DNA from: DASSUW01 sp963789005
GTDB lineage: Bacteria > Actinomycetota > Thermoleophilia > Solirubrobacterales > Solirubrobacteraceae
Assembly (NCBI GenBank): GCA_963789005.1
Contig: CAWBIZ010000011.1
Coordinates: 62,001-126,000, forward strand
DNA: 64,000 nt
Direction: 5' to 3'
Numbering within the stretch: the stretch's first letter is position 1; the number at the start of each line of letters is the position of its first letter. Under the pieces are notes generated by a model. It saw only the letters and a list, made by a program, of their open reading frames with translations. It was not told where the DNA came from and ran no database searches. Shown one piece after another: positions 41,294 to 50,040 of the stretch. The translations under genes were made by a program, and so were the position numbers.

Positions 41294-43252
41294 GAACGCG
41301 TCGACGACCTGCGGGTCGAACTGCGTGCCGGCAGCGCGGAGCAGCTCCGCCCGCGCGAGGTCGTGCGGGAGCGCGCGACGGTACGGGCGGTCGGCGGTCA
41401 TCGCCTCGTAGGCGTCGGCGACCGCCAGCACGCGGCCGCCGAGCGGGATCGCGTCGCCGGCCAGGCCGCCCGGATAGCCGGCGCCGTCGATGCGCTCGTG
41501 GTGGGCCAGCACCCAGCTGGCGACGTCGCGCAGGTTGGCGTGCTCGAGGATCCGGGCGCCGATCTCGGGGTGGCGCTCGATCTGCTCCCACTCGGAGGCG
41601 TCGAGCCCGCCGGGCTTGAGCAGCACGGCGTCCGAGACGCCCAGCTTGCCGATGTCGTGCAGCACGCCGGCCACTCGCAGGCGCTCGACGTGGTCGGGCG
41701 GGAGGCCCAGCTCGACGGCGATCTGCTCGGCGTAGCGCCCGACGGTCTCGGAGTGGCGGGCGGTCGCCACGTCGCGCAGGTCGAGCGTCTCCGCCAGCAG
41801 CACGGCCGCGGCGAGCTGTTCGCCCGCGCGCTCGTCCGCCAGCGCGGCGAGCGTCGCCAGCGTGTCGGCGTGGTGGACGACGCAGCGGTCGCGGCCGAGG
41901 CGCTTGGCGGCGAACAGCGCGCGGCTGGCCGCGCGCACGAGCTGCTCGGGGTCGCCGGCGGCGGGCGCGTCGGCGATGCCGACCGAGACCGAGATCGTCG
42001 CCGGGAAGTCGCGGAACTCGGCCGCCACGCGGCGGCGGAGGCGCTCGGCGACGGCCAGCGCCTCGCGCTCGCCGACGCCGCCCAGCACGAGCGCGAACTC
42101 CTCGCCGCCGAGGCGGACCGCGCTGTCGCCCTCGCCGACGGCGGCCGAGAGCAGGGCGGCGAAGCGGCGCAGCACCTCGTCGCCCGCCGTGTGGCCGAGC
42201 GTGTCGTTGACGCGCTTGAAGTGGTCGAGATCGCAGACCAGCAGCGCTTGGCGCTCGCGGCGACCGGCGAGGTCGGCCTCGAAGCCGCGGCGGTTGCGCA
42301 GGCCGGTCAGGGGGTCGAGCTCGGCGAGCTCGCGCAGGCGCTCGACCTGGCTGACGGCCTCGATCGCGCCGACCGCATGGTTGGCGAACGCGCGCAGGGC
42401 GCGCAGCTCGTCCACGCCGGGCAGCAGCCGGTCGGCGGGGTCGTCGGCCCACACGAATCCGAGCAGCGCCCCCTCGCGGCTGCGCAGCGGCACCATCAGC
42501 CAGTGGTGATCCCAGGCGCGCGGGCCGCGGCCGTTGTTGCGCGAGGTGTAGAGCGTGGGCATGCCCACCTGCGCGGCGAGCGTGCGCGCCGTCTCGCACT
42601 CGATCAGCACGCAGCCCTCGCGCAGGAACTCGGGCGCGATCATGGCCTCGACGGCGGCGGCGGTGAACGTGCTCAGGTCGTCGATGCCGTCGAAGCCGAC
42701 GGCGGCCGCGGGAACCAGCCGGCCGTCGCCCTGCTCGTCGAGGAACACGCCGGCCATCTCGAAGCCGAGGGCGTCGCGGATCCCCTCGCACACCGTGCGC
42801 AGCATCTCGGCGCGCGAGGTGCTGGTGGTGAGCTCCGACGACGCGCGCATGAGGTGCTCGACGGCGGCCCGGTGGCGCTCGGCCTCGGCCGCCAGCTGCT
42901 CGCGCTCGATCACGCTGGCGGCGATCTCGGCGACCACGGAGAGCATCGCCAGCGGCGCTCCGGCGGGAGGCTCGTCGAGCGAGAGGATCGCCAGCGCGCG
43001 CCCGTCGGACGCGGTCAGGGGAACGGTCAGCGCGCCCTCGGGCACCGGGCCGCTCCCGACGACGGCCACGTAGTCGTCCCACGCGGGCCGGTACACGTGG
43101 ACGGCCACGGCCGCGACGCCGAGCGTGCGGGCGGCGAGGCGGGCCACGACCTCGAGCAGCCGGTCCTCGTCGGCGCCCGAGCGCAGGACCGCGGCGAGGC
43201 CGGCGAGCGTGTCCATCTGGGCAGGGGGTCCTGTCGAGGCGGGTGCGGCCAC
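41276..43252 (-). CDS. GGDEF plus HD-GYP cyclic-di-GMP enzyme with two GAF-like sensor domains
   Basis: This 658-residue cytoplasmic protein combines opposing cyclic-di-GMP activities. A GAF-like domain covers residues 15-120 and a second about 130-290. A GGDEF domain follows (L-D-P-L-T-G-L-R-N-R-R near 315, V-R-L-G-G-E-E-F-A-L near 380, the active GGEEF form). The inhibitory I-site before it reads G-E-G-D instead of R-x-x-D, so product inhibition is probably lost. The HD-GYP domain (residues 475-650) shows A-R-H-S-E-T-V, L-H-D-I-G-K-L-G, H-H-E-R-I-D-G-A-G-Y-P and E-A-M-T-A-D-R-P-Y-R. A GTG at 43252 or ATG at 43216 can start it. It is convergent with PafBC. Confidence 0.9.
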   Translation of the reverse strand: MAAPASTGPPAQMDTLAGLAAVLRSGADEDRLLEVVARLAARTLGVAAVAVHVYRPAWDDYVAVVGSGPVPEGALTVPLTASDGRALAILSLDEPPAGAPLAMLSVVAEIAASVIEREQLAAEAERHRAAVEHLMRASSELTTSTSRAEMLRTVCEGIRDALGFEMAGVFLDEQGDGRLVPAAAVGFDGIDDLSTFTAAAVEAMIAPEFLREGCVLIECETARTLAAQVGMPTLYTSRNNGRGPRAWDHHWLMVPLRSREGALLGFVWADDPADRLLPGVDELRALRAFANHAVGAIEAVSQVERLRELAELDPLTGLRNRRGFEADLAGRRERQALLVCDLDHFKRVNDTLGHTAGDEVLRRFAALLSAAVGEGDSAVRLGGEEFALVLGGVGEREALAVAERLRRRVAAEFRDFPATISVSVGIADAPAAGDPEQLVRAASRALFAAKRLGRDRCVVHHADTLATLAALADERAGEQLAAAVLLAETLDLRDVATARHSETVGRYAEQIAVELGLPPDHVERLRVAGVLHDIGKLGVSDAVLLKPGGLDASEWEQIERHPEIGARILEHANLRDVASWVLAHHERIDGAGYPGGLAGDAIPLGGRVLAVADAYEAMTADRPYRRALPHDLARAELLRAAGTQFDPQVVDAFLRALG

Positions 43253-43286
43253 GACTCTCTACATCGGCGGCACGCCCGGATTCCTC

Positions 43287-43292
43287 TAGGCT
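43287..43292 (+). promoter_or_regulatory. -10-like hexamer TAGGCT for rmlA
   Basis: TAGGCT ends 10 bases before the ATG at 43303. Confidence 0.5.
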
Positions 43293-43302
43293 CCGCGCCG
43301 CG

Positions 43303-44379
43303 ATGGAGCAACTCAAGGGCCTGATCCTCTCGGGCGGGCGCGGCACGCGGCTGCGCCCGATCACCTTCACGTCGGCGAAGCAGCTCGTCCCGGTGGCCAA
43401 CAAGCCCGTGCTCTTCTACGGCATCGAGGCGATGGCCGCGGCCGGGATCCGCGAGGTGGGGATCATCATCGCGCCCGAGACCGGCGACGAGATCCGCGCG
43501 GCGGCCGGCGACGGCTCGCAGTTCGGCGTCTCGATCACGTACGTGGTCCAGGACGAGCCGGCGGGCCTCGCCCACGCCGTGCTCACGGCCGAGCCGTTCC
43601 TGGGCGACGCCCCGTTCGTCATGTACCTCGGCGACAACCTGCTCCAAGGCGGGATGGAGGACCTCGTCGACGCCTTCCGGGAGCATCGACCGGAAGCCCT
43701 GATCCTGCTCACCCAGGTCCCGGACCCGCAGAACTACGGCGTCGCCGAGCTGGGGGCGGACGGCGGGGTCGTGAGGCTGGTCGAGAAGCCCTCGGAGCCG
43801 GCCACGGATCTGGCGCTCGTGGGGGTCTACATGTTCACGCCGGCGATCCACGAGGCCGCGCGCGCGATCGAGCCATCCGCCCGCGGGGAGCTCGAGATCA
43901 CCGACGCGATCCAGTGGCTGGTGGACGGCGGCCGGCGCGTCGAGCCGCACGTCGTGCGCGGCTGGTGGAAGGACACCGGGCGCCTCGACGACATGCTGGA
44001 GGCCAACCGGCTGATCCTCGACACCGTCGTGCGCTCGATCGACGGCACGCTGGTGGAGGCGCAGGTCGACGGCCGCGTGGTCATCGAGGAGGGCGCCGTG
44101 CTGGAGCGGGCCACGGTGCGCGGGCCGGCGATCATCGGCGCCGGCGCGGTGGTGCGCGACGCCTACATCGGGCCGTACACCGCCGTCGGGCGCGGCTGCG
44201 TGATCGAGCGCGCGGAAGTCGAGCACTCGATCCTGCTCGAGGGCTCGTCGGTGCGCGGGCTCGACGGCCGGATGGAGTCTTCGCTGCTCGGGCGCGACGT
44301 CGCGATCTCCCGCGGCGATCGCCAGCCGCGCGCCTACCGGTTCATGGTCGGCGACAAGTCCGAGATCACGATTCTCTGA
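43303..44379 (+). CDS. rmlA: Glucose-1-phosphate thymidylyltransferase, long form
   Basis: This 358-residue nucleotidyltransferase makes dTDP-glucose from dTTP and glucose-1-phosphate, the first step of dTDP-rhamnose and related sugars. The N-terminal signature G-L-I-L-S-G-G-R-G-T-R-L-R-P-I-T is complete, with K-P-V-L-F-Y-G and Y-L-G-D-N-L near residues 35 and 108, and E-K-P near 163. From residue 245 a left-handed beta-helix tail of hexapeptide type follows (I-E-E-G-A-V-L then I-I-G-A-G-A-V-V), seen in the long archaeal/StrD-type enzymes. Its end overlaps the convergent HAD gene by 14 bases. rmlB and rmlD lie about 4 kb downstream. Confidence 0.88.
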   Translation: MEQLKGLILSGGRGTRLRPITFTSAKQLVPVANKPVLFYGIEAMAAAGIREVGIIIAPETGDEIRAAAGDGSQFGVSITYVVQDEPAGLAHAVLTAEPFLGDAPFVMYLGDNLLQGGMEDLVDAFREHRPEALILLTQVPDPQNYGVAELGADGGVVRLVEKPSEPATDLALVGVYMFTPAIHEAARAIEPSARGELEITDAIQWLVDGGRRVEPHVVRGWWKDTGRLDDMLEANRLILDTVVRSIDGTLVEAQVDGRVVIEEGAVLERATVRGPAIIGAGAVVRDAYIGPYTAVGRGCVIERAEVEHSILLEGSSVRGLDGRMESSLLGRDVAISRGDRQPRAYRFMVGDKSEITIL

Positions 44380-44968
44380 GGCGCTCGAGCAGCGCCGGCA
44401 GGCCGGAGAACACGGCGTCCGCCGCCAGCTCCCCCGCGGAGTGGGTCGTCGTGACCGCCCACACCGCCATCCCCGCCGCCCGCGCGGCGTCGACGCCCGC
44501 GGGGGCGTCCTCGATCACAAGGCACTCCGACGGATCGGCCCGCAGCGCCGCCGCTCCCGCGAGGTAGGGATCGGGGAACGGCTTGCCGCGCGGCGTCATG
44601 TCGGAGGTGATGAGCACCTCCGGGGTGGGGAGGCTCGCCGCCGAGAGGCGCGCCGCGGCCAGCGGCGGGCTGCACGAGGTGACCACGGCGAGCCGTCCTG
44701 GCGGGATGGTGGAGAGGAGGTCGGCCGCGCCCGGGAGCGCGTCGCCCCCGGTGGCCGCGTGCAGCGCGTCGATGCGCTCGATCTCGGCGTCGCTCAGCAG
44801 GTGCGGCGCGACCTGCTCGAGCACGCCGCGGGCCGGCACACCGTGCATCGCGCGGATCACGGTGTCGGGATCGATGCCCTGCTCGAGCGCCCACTCGCCC
44901 CACACGCGCTCGACCGCGTCGCCCGAGTCCACGAGCACGCCGTCGAGGTCCGAGAGCACGTAGGTCAT
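44366..44968 (-). CDS. HAD-superfamily sugar phosphatase
   Basis: The 200-residue protein is a HAD phosphohydrolase with a small helical cap. Motif I is L-S-D-L-D-G-V-L-V-D-S (D-x-D), motif II V-V-T-S-C-S near residue 95, motif III G-K-P-F-P-D-P near 127, and motif IV V-I-E-D-A-P-A-G near 147, so all four are intact. The pattern resembles phosphoglycolate or 2-deoxyglucose-6-phosphate type phosphatases. It starts at 44968, overlapping the MFS transporter gene by 4 bases (ATGA), and is the last gene of a DeoR-MFS-HAD operon. Sugar or sugar-alcohol phosphates are likely substrates. Confidence 0.88.
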   Translation of the reverse strand: MTYVLSDLDGVLVDSGDAVERVWGEWALEQGIDPDTVIRAMHGVPARGVLEQVAPHLLSDAEIERIDALHAATGGDALPGAADLLSTIPPGRLAVVTSCSPPLAAARLSAASLPTPEVLITSDMTPRGKPFPDPYLAGAAALRADPSECLVIEDAPAGVDAARAAGMAVWAVTTTHSAGELAADAVFSGLPALLERLRES

Positions 44969-46122
44969 CGCACCGCCGCGGGCTCGGCCATCGCCGGGCC
45001 GACCTCGCCGCGACCGACGGCGTTCGCCGCCAGCACGACGCCGGCGAGCCCGATGCAGAGCGTCCCGAGCGCCAGCGGGAGCGATGTCGCGTCGGCAAGG
45101 AAGCCGAAGAACGGCGGTCCGGCGAGGAAGCCGATCGAGCCCATCGAGCTGACGGCCGCGATGTTCGGGCCGGACTCCTTGCCGGGCGCGTGGCCGGCGG
45201 CGCTGAAGACCATCGGCACGCCGTTGGCCACGCCGACGCCGACCAGGAAGAACCCGGCGAGCGCGACCGGCACCGATCCCGCGAGCAGCATCACGGCGAG
45301 CGCGATGCCGGCGAGCGCGGTGCCCCAGCGCATCAGCCTCGCGGCGCCCAGCCGCCGGTTGAGCCAGTCGCCGATCAGTCGCGCGGCCATCATGCCGCCG
45401 GAGAAGGCGGTGAAGGCGAGCGCGGCCACGGCGGTGCTCGTCCCGAGGTCGCGCGTCAGGTAGAGGCCGCCCCAGTCGGCCATCGCGCCCTCGGTGACCA
45501 TGATCATCAGGCACAGCGCGGCCAGCAGGACCACGGCGCGCGACGGCCACACGAACCCGGCGGGGGCCTCCTCGGTCTGCGACCCCGCCCCGAGCCGGGG
45601 CAGGCAGGCGATGAGGGCGAGAGCGAGCAGCCCGGCGGCCAGCACGACCTCGAGCCGGGGGTCGAGCCCCGCGGCGCTGCCGATCGCCACGAGGCCGGCA
45701 CCCGCGACGCCGCCGAGGCTCCAGCCCGCGTGCAGCGAGGACATCACCGGCCGGCCGAGCACGCGCTCGACCGCGACCCCGTGCGCGTTCATCGAGACGT
45801 CCATCGAGCCGCTGCCGGCGCCGAGCGCGATCAGCGCGAACGGCAGCAGCCACGGCTCGGGAGCGAGCAGCGGGAGCAGCAGGACCGCCGTGCAGAACGG
45901 CGCCGTGAGGCGCGTGGCGCGCACGCTGCCGAGGCGCACGATCGCCTGGCCCATGATCGGAAGCGCCACGATCACGCCGATCGACATCGTGATCAGGACG
46001 AGGCCGAGCGTGCTCTTGGAGAAGTCGAAGCGGTCGCTGATCCACGGGATGTGGGCGACCCAGGTGCCGACGATCGCGCCGTTGACGACGAACACGCCGA
46101 AGGTGGCGATGCGCGGCGTCAT
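44965..46122 (-). CDS. MFS transporter
   Basis: This 385-residue protein has about 12 membrane helices and the MFS layout. The first helix starts A-T-F-G-V-F-V-V-N-G-A, and conserved parts include W-I-S-D-R-F-D-F-S-K-S-T-L-G near residue 25 and S-L-H-A-G-W-S-L-G-G near residue 130, a form typical of the FucP/YbjJ-like branch. It sits between a DeoR regulator and a sugar phosphatase with ATGA overlaps on both sides, so it probably imports or exports a sugar or polyol, or an antimetabolite. The ATG at 46122 is preferred over longer frames into the regulator. Confidence 0.87.
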   Translation of the reverse strand: MTPRIATFGVFVVNGAIVGTWVAHIPWISDRFDFSKSTLGLVLITMSIGVIVALPIMGQAIVRLGSVRATRLTAPFCTAVLLLPLLAPEPWLLPFALIALGAGSGSMDVSMNAHGVAVERVLGRPVMSSLHAGWSLGGVAGAGLVAIGSAAGLDPRLEVVLAAGLLALALIACLPRLGAGSQTEEAPAGFVWPSRAVVLLAALCLMIMVTEGAMADWGGLYLTRDLGTSTAVAALAFTAFSGGMMAARLIGDWLNRRLGAARLMRWGTALAGIALAVMLLAGSVPVALAGFFLVGVGVANGVPMVFSAAGHAPGKESGPNIAAVSSMGSIGFLAGPPFFGFLADATSLPLALGTLCIGLAGVVLAANAVGRGEVGPAMAEPAAVR

Positions 46123-46862
46123 GCGCGCACCACGGTCAGCCCGGCCGCGGTGTACGCGGTCGTATCGTCGCCGTCGGTCACGAGGTGCGTGACGTCGGCG
46201 AGCGGGGCGACGTACCACGGGCTTGCGGTGCCGAGCTTGTCGGCGGTAGCGAGCGCGATCACGTCGCCCGAGGCCTCGACCATCGCGCGCTTGACGTGCG
46301 CCTCGTCGCTGTGGATCGTCGTGACGCCGAGCTCCGGATGCAGGCTGCAGATGCCGAGCACGCAGACGTCGGCGTGCACCTGCCGCAGCGCGTCGACCGT
46401 GTCCGAGCCGACCGTCACCTGCGCGTGCTTGAGCAGGCGGCCGCCGATCAGCACGATCTCGGCACGCGGGTGCGCGGCCAGCACGGCGGCCACCGGTGGT
46501 GAGTTGGTGACGACGGTGCAGTCGCGGTCCGCGGGCAGGCGGCGGGCGAGCTCGAGCGCGGTCGTGCCGCCGTCGAGCATGATCACGCCGGCGCCCTCGA
46601 GCAGCGGGAGCGCAGCCTCGGCGAGGTGCGCCTTGGCCTCGGGCGACTCGTCCAGCCGCTCGGTGAAAGGGCCGACGCCGGGCGTCGGCCGCAGCGCCCC
46701 GCCGTGCACGCGCTGGAGCAGCCCGCCGGCGGCGAGCTCGCGCAGGTCGCGCCGCACGGTGTCCTCCGACACGCCGAGCGAGCGCACGAGCTCGGAGGCG
46801 ACAACCTTCCCGTCGCGGTCAAGGCGGCCGAGGATCGTCTGGCGGCGTTCTGCGGTCAGCAC
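46119..46862 (-). CDS. DeoR/GlpR-family transcriptional regulator
   Basis: The 247-residue protein has an N-terminal DeoR HTH (T-A-E-R-R-Q-T-I-L-G-R-L then V-S-E-D-T-V-R-R-D-L near residue 35) and a DeoRC sugar-phosphate sensor domain with M-L-D-G-G-T-T-A-L-E near residue 92 and I-G-G-R-L near 143. It likely represses the MFS-HAD genes that follow and is relieved by a phosphorylated sugar, as is known for this family. The start is GTG at 46862. TATAAC lies 7 bases upstream, so the transcript may be leaderless. The start is 68 bases from the divergent PucR gene. Confidence 0.9.
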   Translation of the reverse strand: MLTAERRQTILGRLDRDGKVVASELVRSLGVSEDTVRRDLRELAAGGLLQRVHGGALRPTPGVGPFTERLDESPEAKAHLAEAALPLLEGAGVIMLDGGTTALELARRLPADRDCTVVTNSPPVAAVLAAHPRAEIVLIGGRLLKHAQVTVGSDTVDALRQVHADVCVLGICSLHPELGVTTIHSDEAHVKRAMVEASGDVIALATADKLGTASPWYVAPLADVTHLVTDGDDTTAYTAAGLTVVRA

Positions 46863-46869
46863 TGTGCCG

Positions 46870-46875
46870 GTTATA
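46870..46875 (-). promoter_or_regulatory. -10-like hexamer TATAAC for the DeoR operon
   Basis: TATAAC on the minus strand ends 7 bases before the GTG at 46862. It is close to consensus but lacks the T at position 6. Confidence 0.45.
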
Positions 46876-46916
46876 GCACGGAACTGCACGCTTCTGCCCG
46901 TTACGGCCTCCTGCTG

Positions 46917-46922
46917 TAGCCT
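46917..46922 (+). promoter_or_regulatory. -10-like hexamer TAGCCT for the PucR regulator
   Basis: TAGCCT ends 8 bases before the ATG at 46931 and faces the divergent TATAAC of the DeoR operon about 40 bases away. Confidence 0.5.
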
Positions 46923-46930
46923 CGTGATAA

Positions 46931-48187
46931 ATGGCCACTCCCGCCGCCCGTACGACGTTCGCGGCAGTGCCGCCCGAGGCCGCCGACGTGCTGCGGCCGG
47001 CGCTGCCCGGGCTCGCCGACGAGATGATCGTGGCGATCTCCGCGGAGGTGCCCGACTACGCACGGGCGATGGAGGGGACGTTCGGGCAGCTCGTGCGGAT
47101 GGGCGTCGAGGTCGCCCTCAACCGCTTCATGGACCTCGTCGCCGAGCCGCGCTCGGACGCCACGCCAGCGCGCGACACCTACGTCAACCTCGGGCGCGGG
47201 GAGTTCCACGCCGGTCGCAGCCTCGACGCGCTGCTGGCGGCCTACCGCGTCGGCGCCCGGCTCGCCTGGCGGCGGTTCGTCGAGGCGGGCACCGCCGCCG
47301 AGCTGCCGCCGGACGTCCTGTACTCGATCGGCGAGGCGATCTTCGCCTACATCGACGAGATCTCCGCCGAGTCGGCCGACGGCTACGCCGAGGAGCAGTC
47401 CGCGGCCGCCGGCGAGAGCCAGCGCCGCCGCCGGCGCCTGGTGCGGCTGCTCGCCCAGCATCCGCCGGCGTCGGAGGAGGCCGTCCGCACCGCGGCGCAG
47501 GCCGCCGCCTGGCCGCTGCCGCGGCGGGTCGCCGCGCTCGTGTGCGCGGAGGCCGAGACGGCCGCGGGAGCCGACGCCGCGGGGGAGCCGCCGGGCGGCC
47601 CACGCGGCGAAGCAGTCCCGGGAGAGGAGCTCGTGGAGGCCAGCGGGATCCGTCTCGCGCGCCGGCTCGGCGGCGCGGCGATCGGCGGAGCCGCGGGCGG
47701 CCTCGCGTGCGTCTGGCTCCCCGACCCCGACGCCCCCGGCCGCCGCCGCCAGCTCGCCGCCCAGATCGGCGACGAGCCCGTGGCGCTCGGGCCGACGGTC
47801 CCGTGGCCGCGGGCCGCGGAGAGCCTTCGGCGGGCGGCCGCCGCGTACCGGCTCGCGGACTCCGGCGGCGCTCCCGGCGGCCTCGTGGTCGCCGAGGACC
47901 ACCTCGCCACGCTCCTGCTCGCCGCTGACCGCGGGCTGGCGGCCGACCTCGCGGCCTCGCGGCTGGCTCCGCTGACCGCGCTCGCGGACGGCCCGCGGGC
48001 GCGGCTGACCGAGACACTGCGGGCGTGGCTCGACCGTCCGGGCCAGGTCCAGGCCGTCGCCGCCGAGCTCGGCGTGCACCCGCAGACCGTGCGCTACCGG
48101 GTGCGGCAGCTGCGCGAGCTGTTCGGCGCGCGGCTCGAGGATCCCGAGGCGCGGTTCGAGCTCGCTCTGGCCCTTCGAGTGGGTTGA
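46931..48187 (+). CDS. PucR-type helix-turn-helix regulator
   Basis: The 418-residue protein has a helical N-terminal domain with R-R-F-V-E-A-G near residue 115 and a linker rich in Ala/Gly. Its C-terminal 60 residues form the PucR HTH (L-R-A-W-L-D-R-P-G-Q-V-Q-A-V-A, then L-G-V-H-P-Q-T-V-R-Y-R-V-R-Q-L-R-E-L-F). PucR-like proteins control purine, polyol or sugar catabolism genes and often their own neighbours. Targets could be the rml genes just downstream or the divergent sugar operon. TAGCCT lies 8 bases before the ATG. Confidence 0.85.
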   Translation: MATPAARTTFAAVPPEAADVLRPALPGLADEMIVAISAEVPDYARAMEGTFGQLVRMGVEVALNRFMDLVAEPRSDATPARDTYVNLGRGEFHAGRSLDALLAAYRVGARLAWRRFVEAGTAAELPPDVLYSIGEAIFAYIDEISAESADGYAEEQSAAAGESQRRRRRLVRLLAQHPPASEEAVRTAAQAAAWPLPRRVAALVCAEAETAAGADAAGEPPGGPRGEAVPGEELVEASGIRLARRLGGAAIGGAAGGLACVWLPDPDAPGRRRQLAAQIGDEPVALGPTVPWPRAAESLRRAAAAYRLADSGGAPGGLVVAEDHLATLLLAADRGLAADLAASRLAPLTALADGPRARLTETLRAWLDRPGQVQAVAAELGVHPQTVRYRVRQLRELFGARLEDPEARFELALALRVG

Positions 48188-48217
48188 GCGCGCCGGCTTG
48201 CGCTATTCATTGGGGCC

Positions 48218-49057
48218 ATGCGCCTCCTTGTGACGGGCGCCGCGGGCATGCTCGGCCGCGACGTGGTGGCAGCTGCGAATGACGCCGGCCATGAGGTCGT
48301 GGCCCTCACCCGGGCGGATCTCGACATCGCCGACGCCGCGGCCGTGCGCGCCGCCGTCGTCGACGCCCGGCCCGACGCGGTGGTCAACTGCGCGGCCTGG
48401 ACCGACGTCGACGGCGCCGAAGCCGAGGAGGGCGCGGCGACCGCCGTCAACGGCGACGGAGCCGGCCACGTCGCCGCCGCGGCGGCCGAGGCCGGCGCCC
48501 GGCTCGTGCACGTCTCCAGCGACTACGTGTTCGACGGCGAGGCTCACGAGCCGTACGAGGAAGACGCGCCGACCGGGCCTCGCTCCGCGTACGGGAGGTC
48601 GAAGCTGGCCGGCGAGCGAGCGGTCGCCGGTGACCGCGTCGCGATCGTGCGGTCATCGTGGCTGTTCGGCCCGCACGGCCGCAACTTCGTCGACACGATG
48701 CGGCGCGTCGGCGCCGAGCGGGACGAGGTCGCGGTGGTGAACGACCAGATCGGCTGCCCGACGCACACCGGGCATCTTGCGCCCGCGCTCGTCGCGATCG
48801 CCGAGCGCGGCACGACCGGCATCCTGCACGTCGCCGGCGCCGGCCACTGCTCCTGGTTCGACCTCGCCGCGGCGACGTTCGCGGAGGCCGGAATCGACTG
48901 CGACGTGCGGCCGCAGGCCACCGCCGAGCTCGGCCGGCCCGCTCCCCGCCCCGCCTTCTCGGCGCTCGCCTCCACCCGGAGCGACGCTCCTGTCCTGCCC
49001 GACTGGCGCGAGGGACTGCGCGCCCATCTCGCCCGCGTGGAGGTCACGACCCAATGA
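48218..49057 (+). CDS. rmlD: dTDP-4-dehydrorhamnose reductase
   Basis: This 279-residue SDR performs the final reduction to dTDP-L-rhamnose. It begins MRLLVTGAAGMLGRDVV, then N-C-A-A-W-T-D-V-D-G-A-E near residue 65, V-S-S-D-Y-V-F-D-G near 107 and the catalytic Y-G-R-S-K near 130, followed by R-S-S-W-L-F-G-P-H-G-R-N-F. These are the RmlD hallmarks. Its end overlaps rmlB by 4 bases (ATGA). The missing RmlC step is not encoded in this window. TATTCA at 48204 lies close upstream and could be a -10 element. Confidence 0.92.
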   Translation: MRLLVTGAAGMLGRDVVAAANDAGHEVVALTRADLDIADAAAVRAAVVDARPDAVVNCAAWTDVDGAEAEEGAATAVNGDGAGHVAAAAAEAGARLVHVSSDYVFDGEAHEPYEEDAPTGPRSAYGRSKLAGERAVAGDRVAIVRSSWLFGPHGRNFVDTMRRVGAERDEVAVVNDQIGCPTHTGHLAPALVAIAERGTTGILHVAGAGHCSWFDLAAATFAEAGIDCDVRPQATAELGRPAPRPAFSALASTRSDAPVLPDWREGLRAHLARVEVTTQ

Positions 49058-50040
49058 GACTGCTCGTCTGCGGCGGAGCCGGCTTCATCGGCTCCAACTT
49101 CGTCCGCCTCCGGCTCGCCGACCAGGGCGACCAGGTCACCGTGCTCGACAAGCTCACCTACGCCGGCCGGCGGGAGAACCTCGAAGGCCTCGACGTGCGG
49201 CTCGTGGTCGGCGGGATCGAGGACCCGGCGGCGGTGGCCGAGGCCGTCGAGGGCGCCGACGCGATCGTCAACTTCGCGGCCGAGACGCACGTCGACCGCT
49301 CGATCGCCGAGCCGGACGCGTTCGTCACCACCCACGCGCTGGGCACCTACACGCTGCTCGAGGCCGCTCGCGAGCGCGGCATCCGCTACGTGCAGGTCTC
49401 CACCGACGAGGTGTACGGCTCGATCGAGGAGGGCTCGTTCACCGAGGAGTCGCCGCTGCAGCCCTCCTCCCCCTACTCGGCCACCAAGGCGGGCGCCGAC
49501 CTGCTCGTCGCCTCCTACCGCCACACGTTCGGGCTCGAGGCGCTGATCTGCCGCGGCTCGAACAACTACGGCCCGTACCAGTACCCCGAGAAGCTGATCC
49601 CGCTGATGGTCCTGAACGCGCTCCACGGCGACCCGCTGCCGGTCTACGGCGACGGCATGCAGGTGCGCAACTGGATCTACGTCGAGGACTTCGCGCGCGG
49701 GATCGGCACCGTGCTCGAGCGCGGCGTGCCCGGCGACGTCTACAACGTCGGCGGGCCGGACGAGGCGCCCAACCTCGAGGTCGTCAAGCGGATCATCGAG
49801 TACACGGGCGCCGACGAGTCGCTGATCGAGTACGTCACCGACCGCCCGGGCCACGATCGCCGCTACTCGCTCGGCTCGGAGAAGGCGCGCGCGCTCGGGT
49901 GGGAGCCGCAGGTGCGCTTCGCCGACGGGCTCGAGCGCACCGTCGCGTGGTACCGCGACAACCGCCCGTGGTGGGAGCCGATCCGCTCGGGCGACTACCG
50001 CGCGTACTACGAGCGCCAGTACGGTCGCGCGCTCAGCTGA
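49054..50040 (+). CDS. rmlB: dTDP-glucose 4,6-dehydratase
   Basis: The 328-residue extended SDR converts dTDP-glucose to dTDP-4-keto-6-deoxyglucose with bound NAD. Marks: LLVCGGAGFIGSNFV at the N-terminus, F-A-A-E-T-H-V-D-R-S-I near residue 77, V-S-T-D-E-V-Y-G near 115 (catalytic Thr, Asp and Glu), Y-S-A-T-K-A-G-A-D near 141, R-G-S-N-N-Y-G-P-Y-Q near 167, and D-R-P-G-H-D-R-R-Y near 267. All are intact. The start overlaps the rmlD stop. Its 3' end overlaps a convergent lipoprotein gene by 8 bases. Confidence 0.95.
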   Translation: MRLLVCGGAGFIGSNFVRLRLADQGDQVTVLDKLTYAGRRENLEGLDVRLVVGGIEDPAAVAEAVEGADAIVNFAAETHVDRSIAEPDAFVTTHALGTYTLLEAARERGIRYVQVSTDEVYGSIEEGSFTEESPLQPSSPYSATKAGADLLVASYRHTFGLEALICRGSNNYGPYQYPEKLIPLMVLNALHGDPLPVYGDGMQVRNWIYVEDFARGIGTVLERGVPGDVYNVGGPDEAPNLEVVKRIIEYTGADESLIEYVTDRPGHDRRYSLGSEKARALGWEPQVRFADGLERTVAWYRDNRPWWEPIRSGDYRAYYERQYGRALS

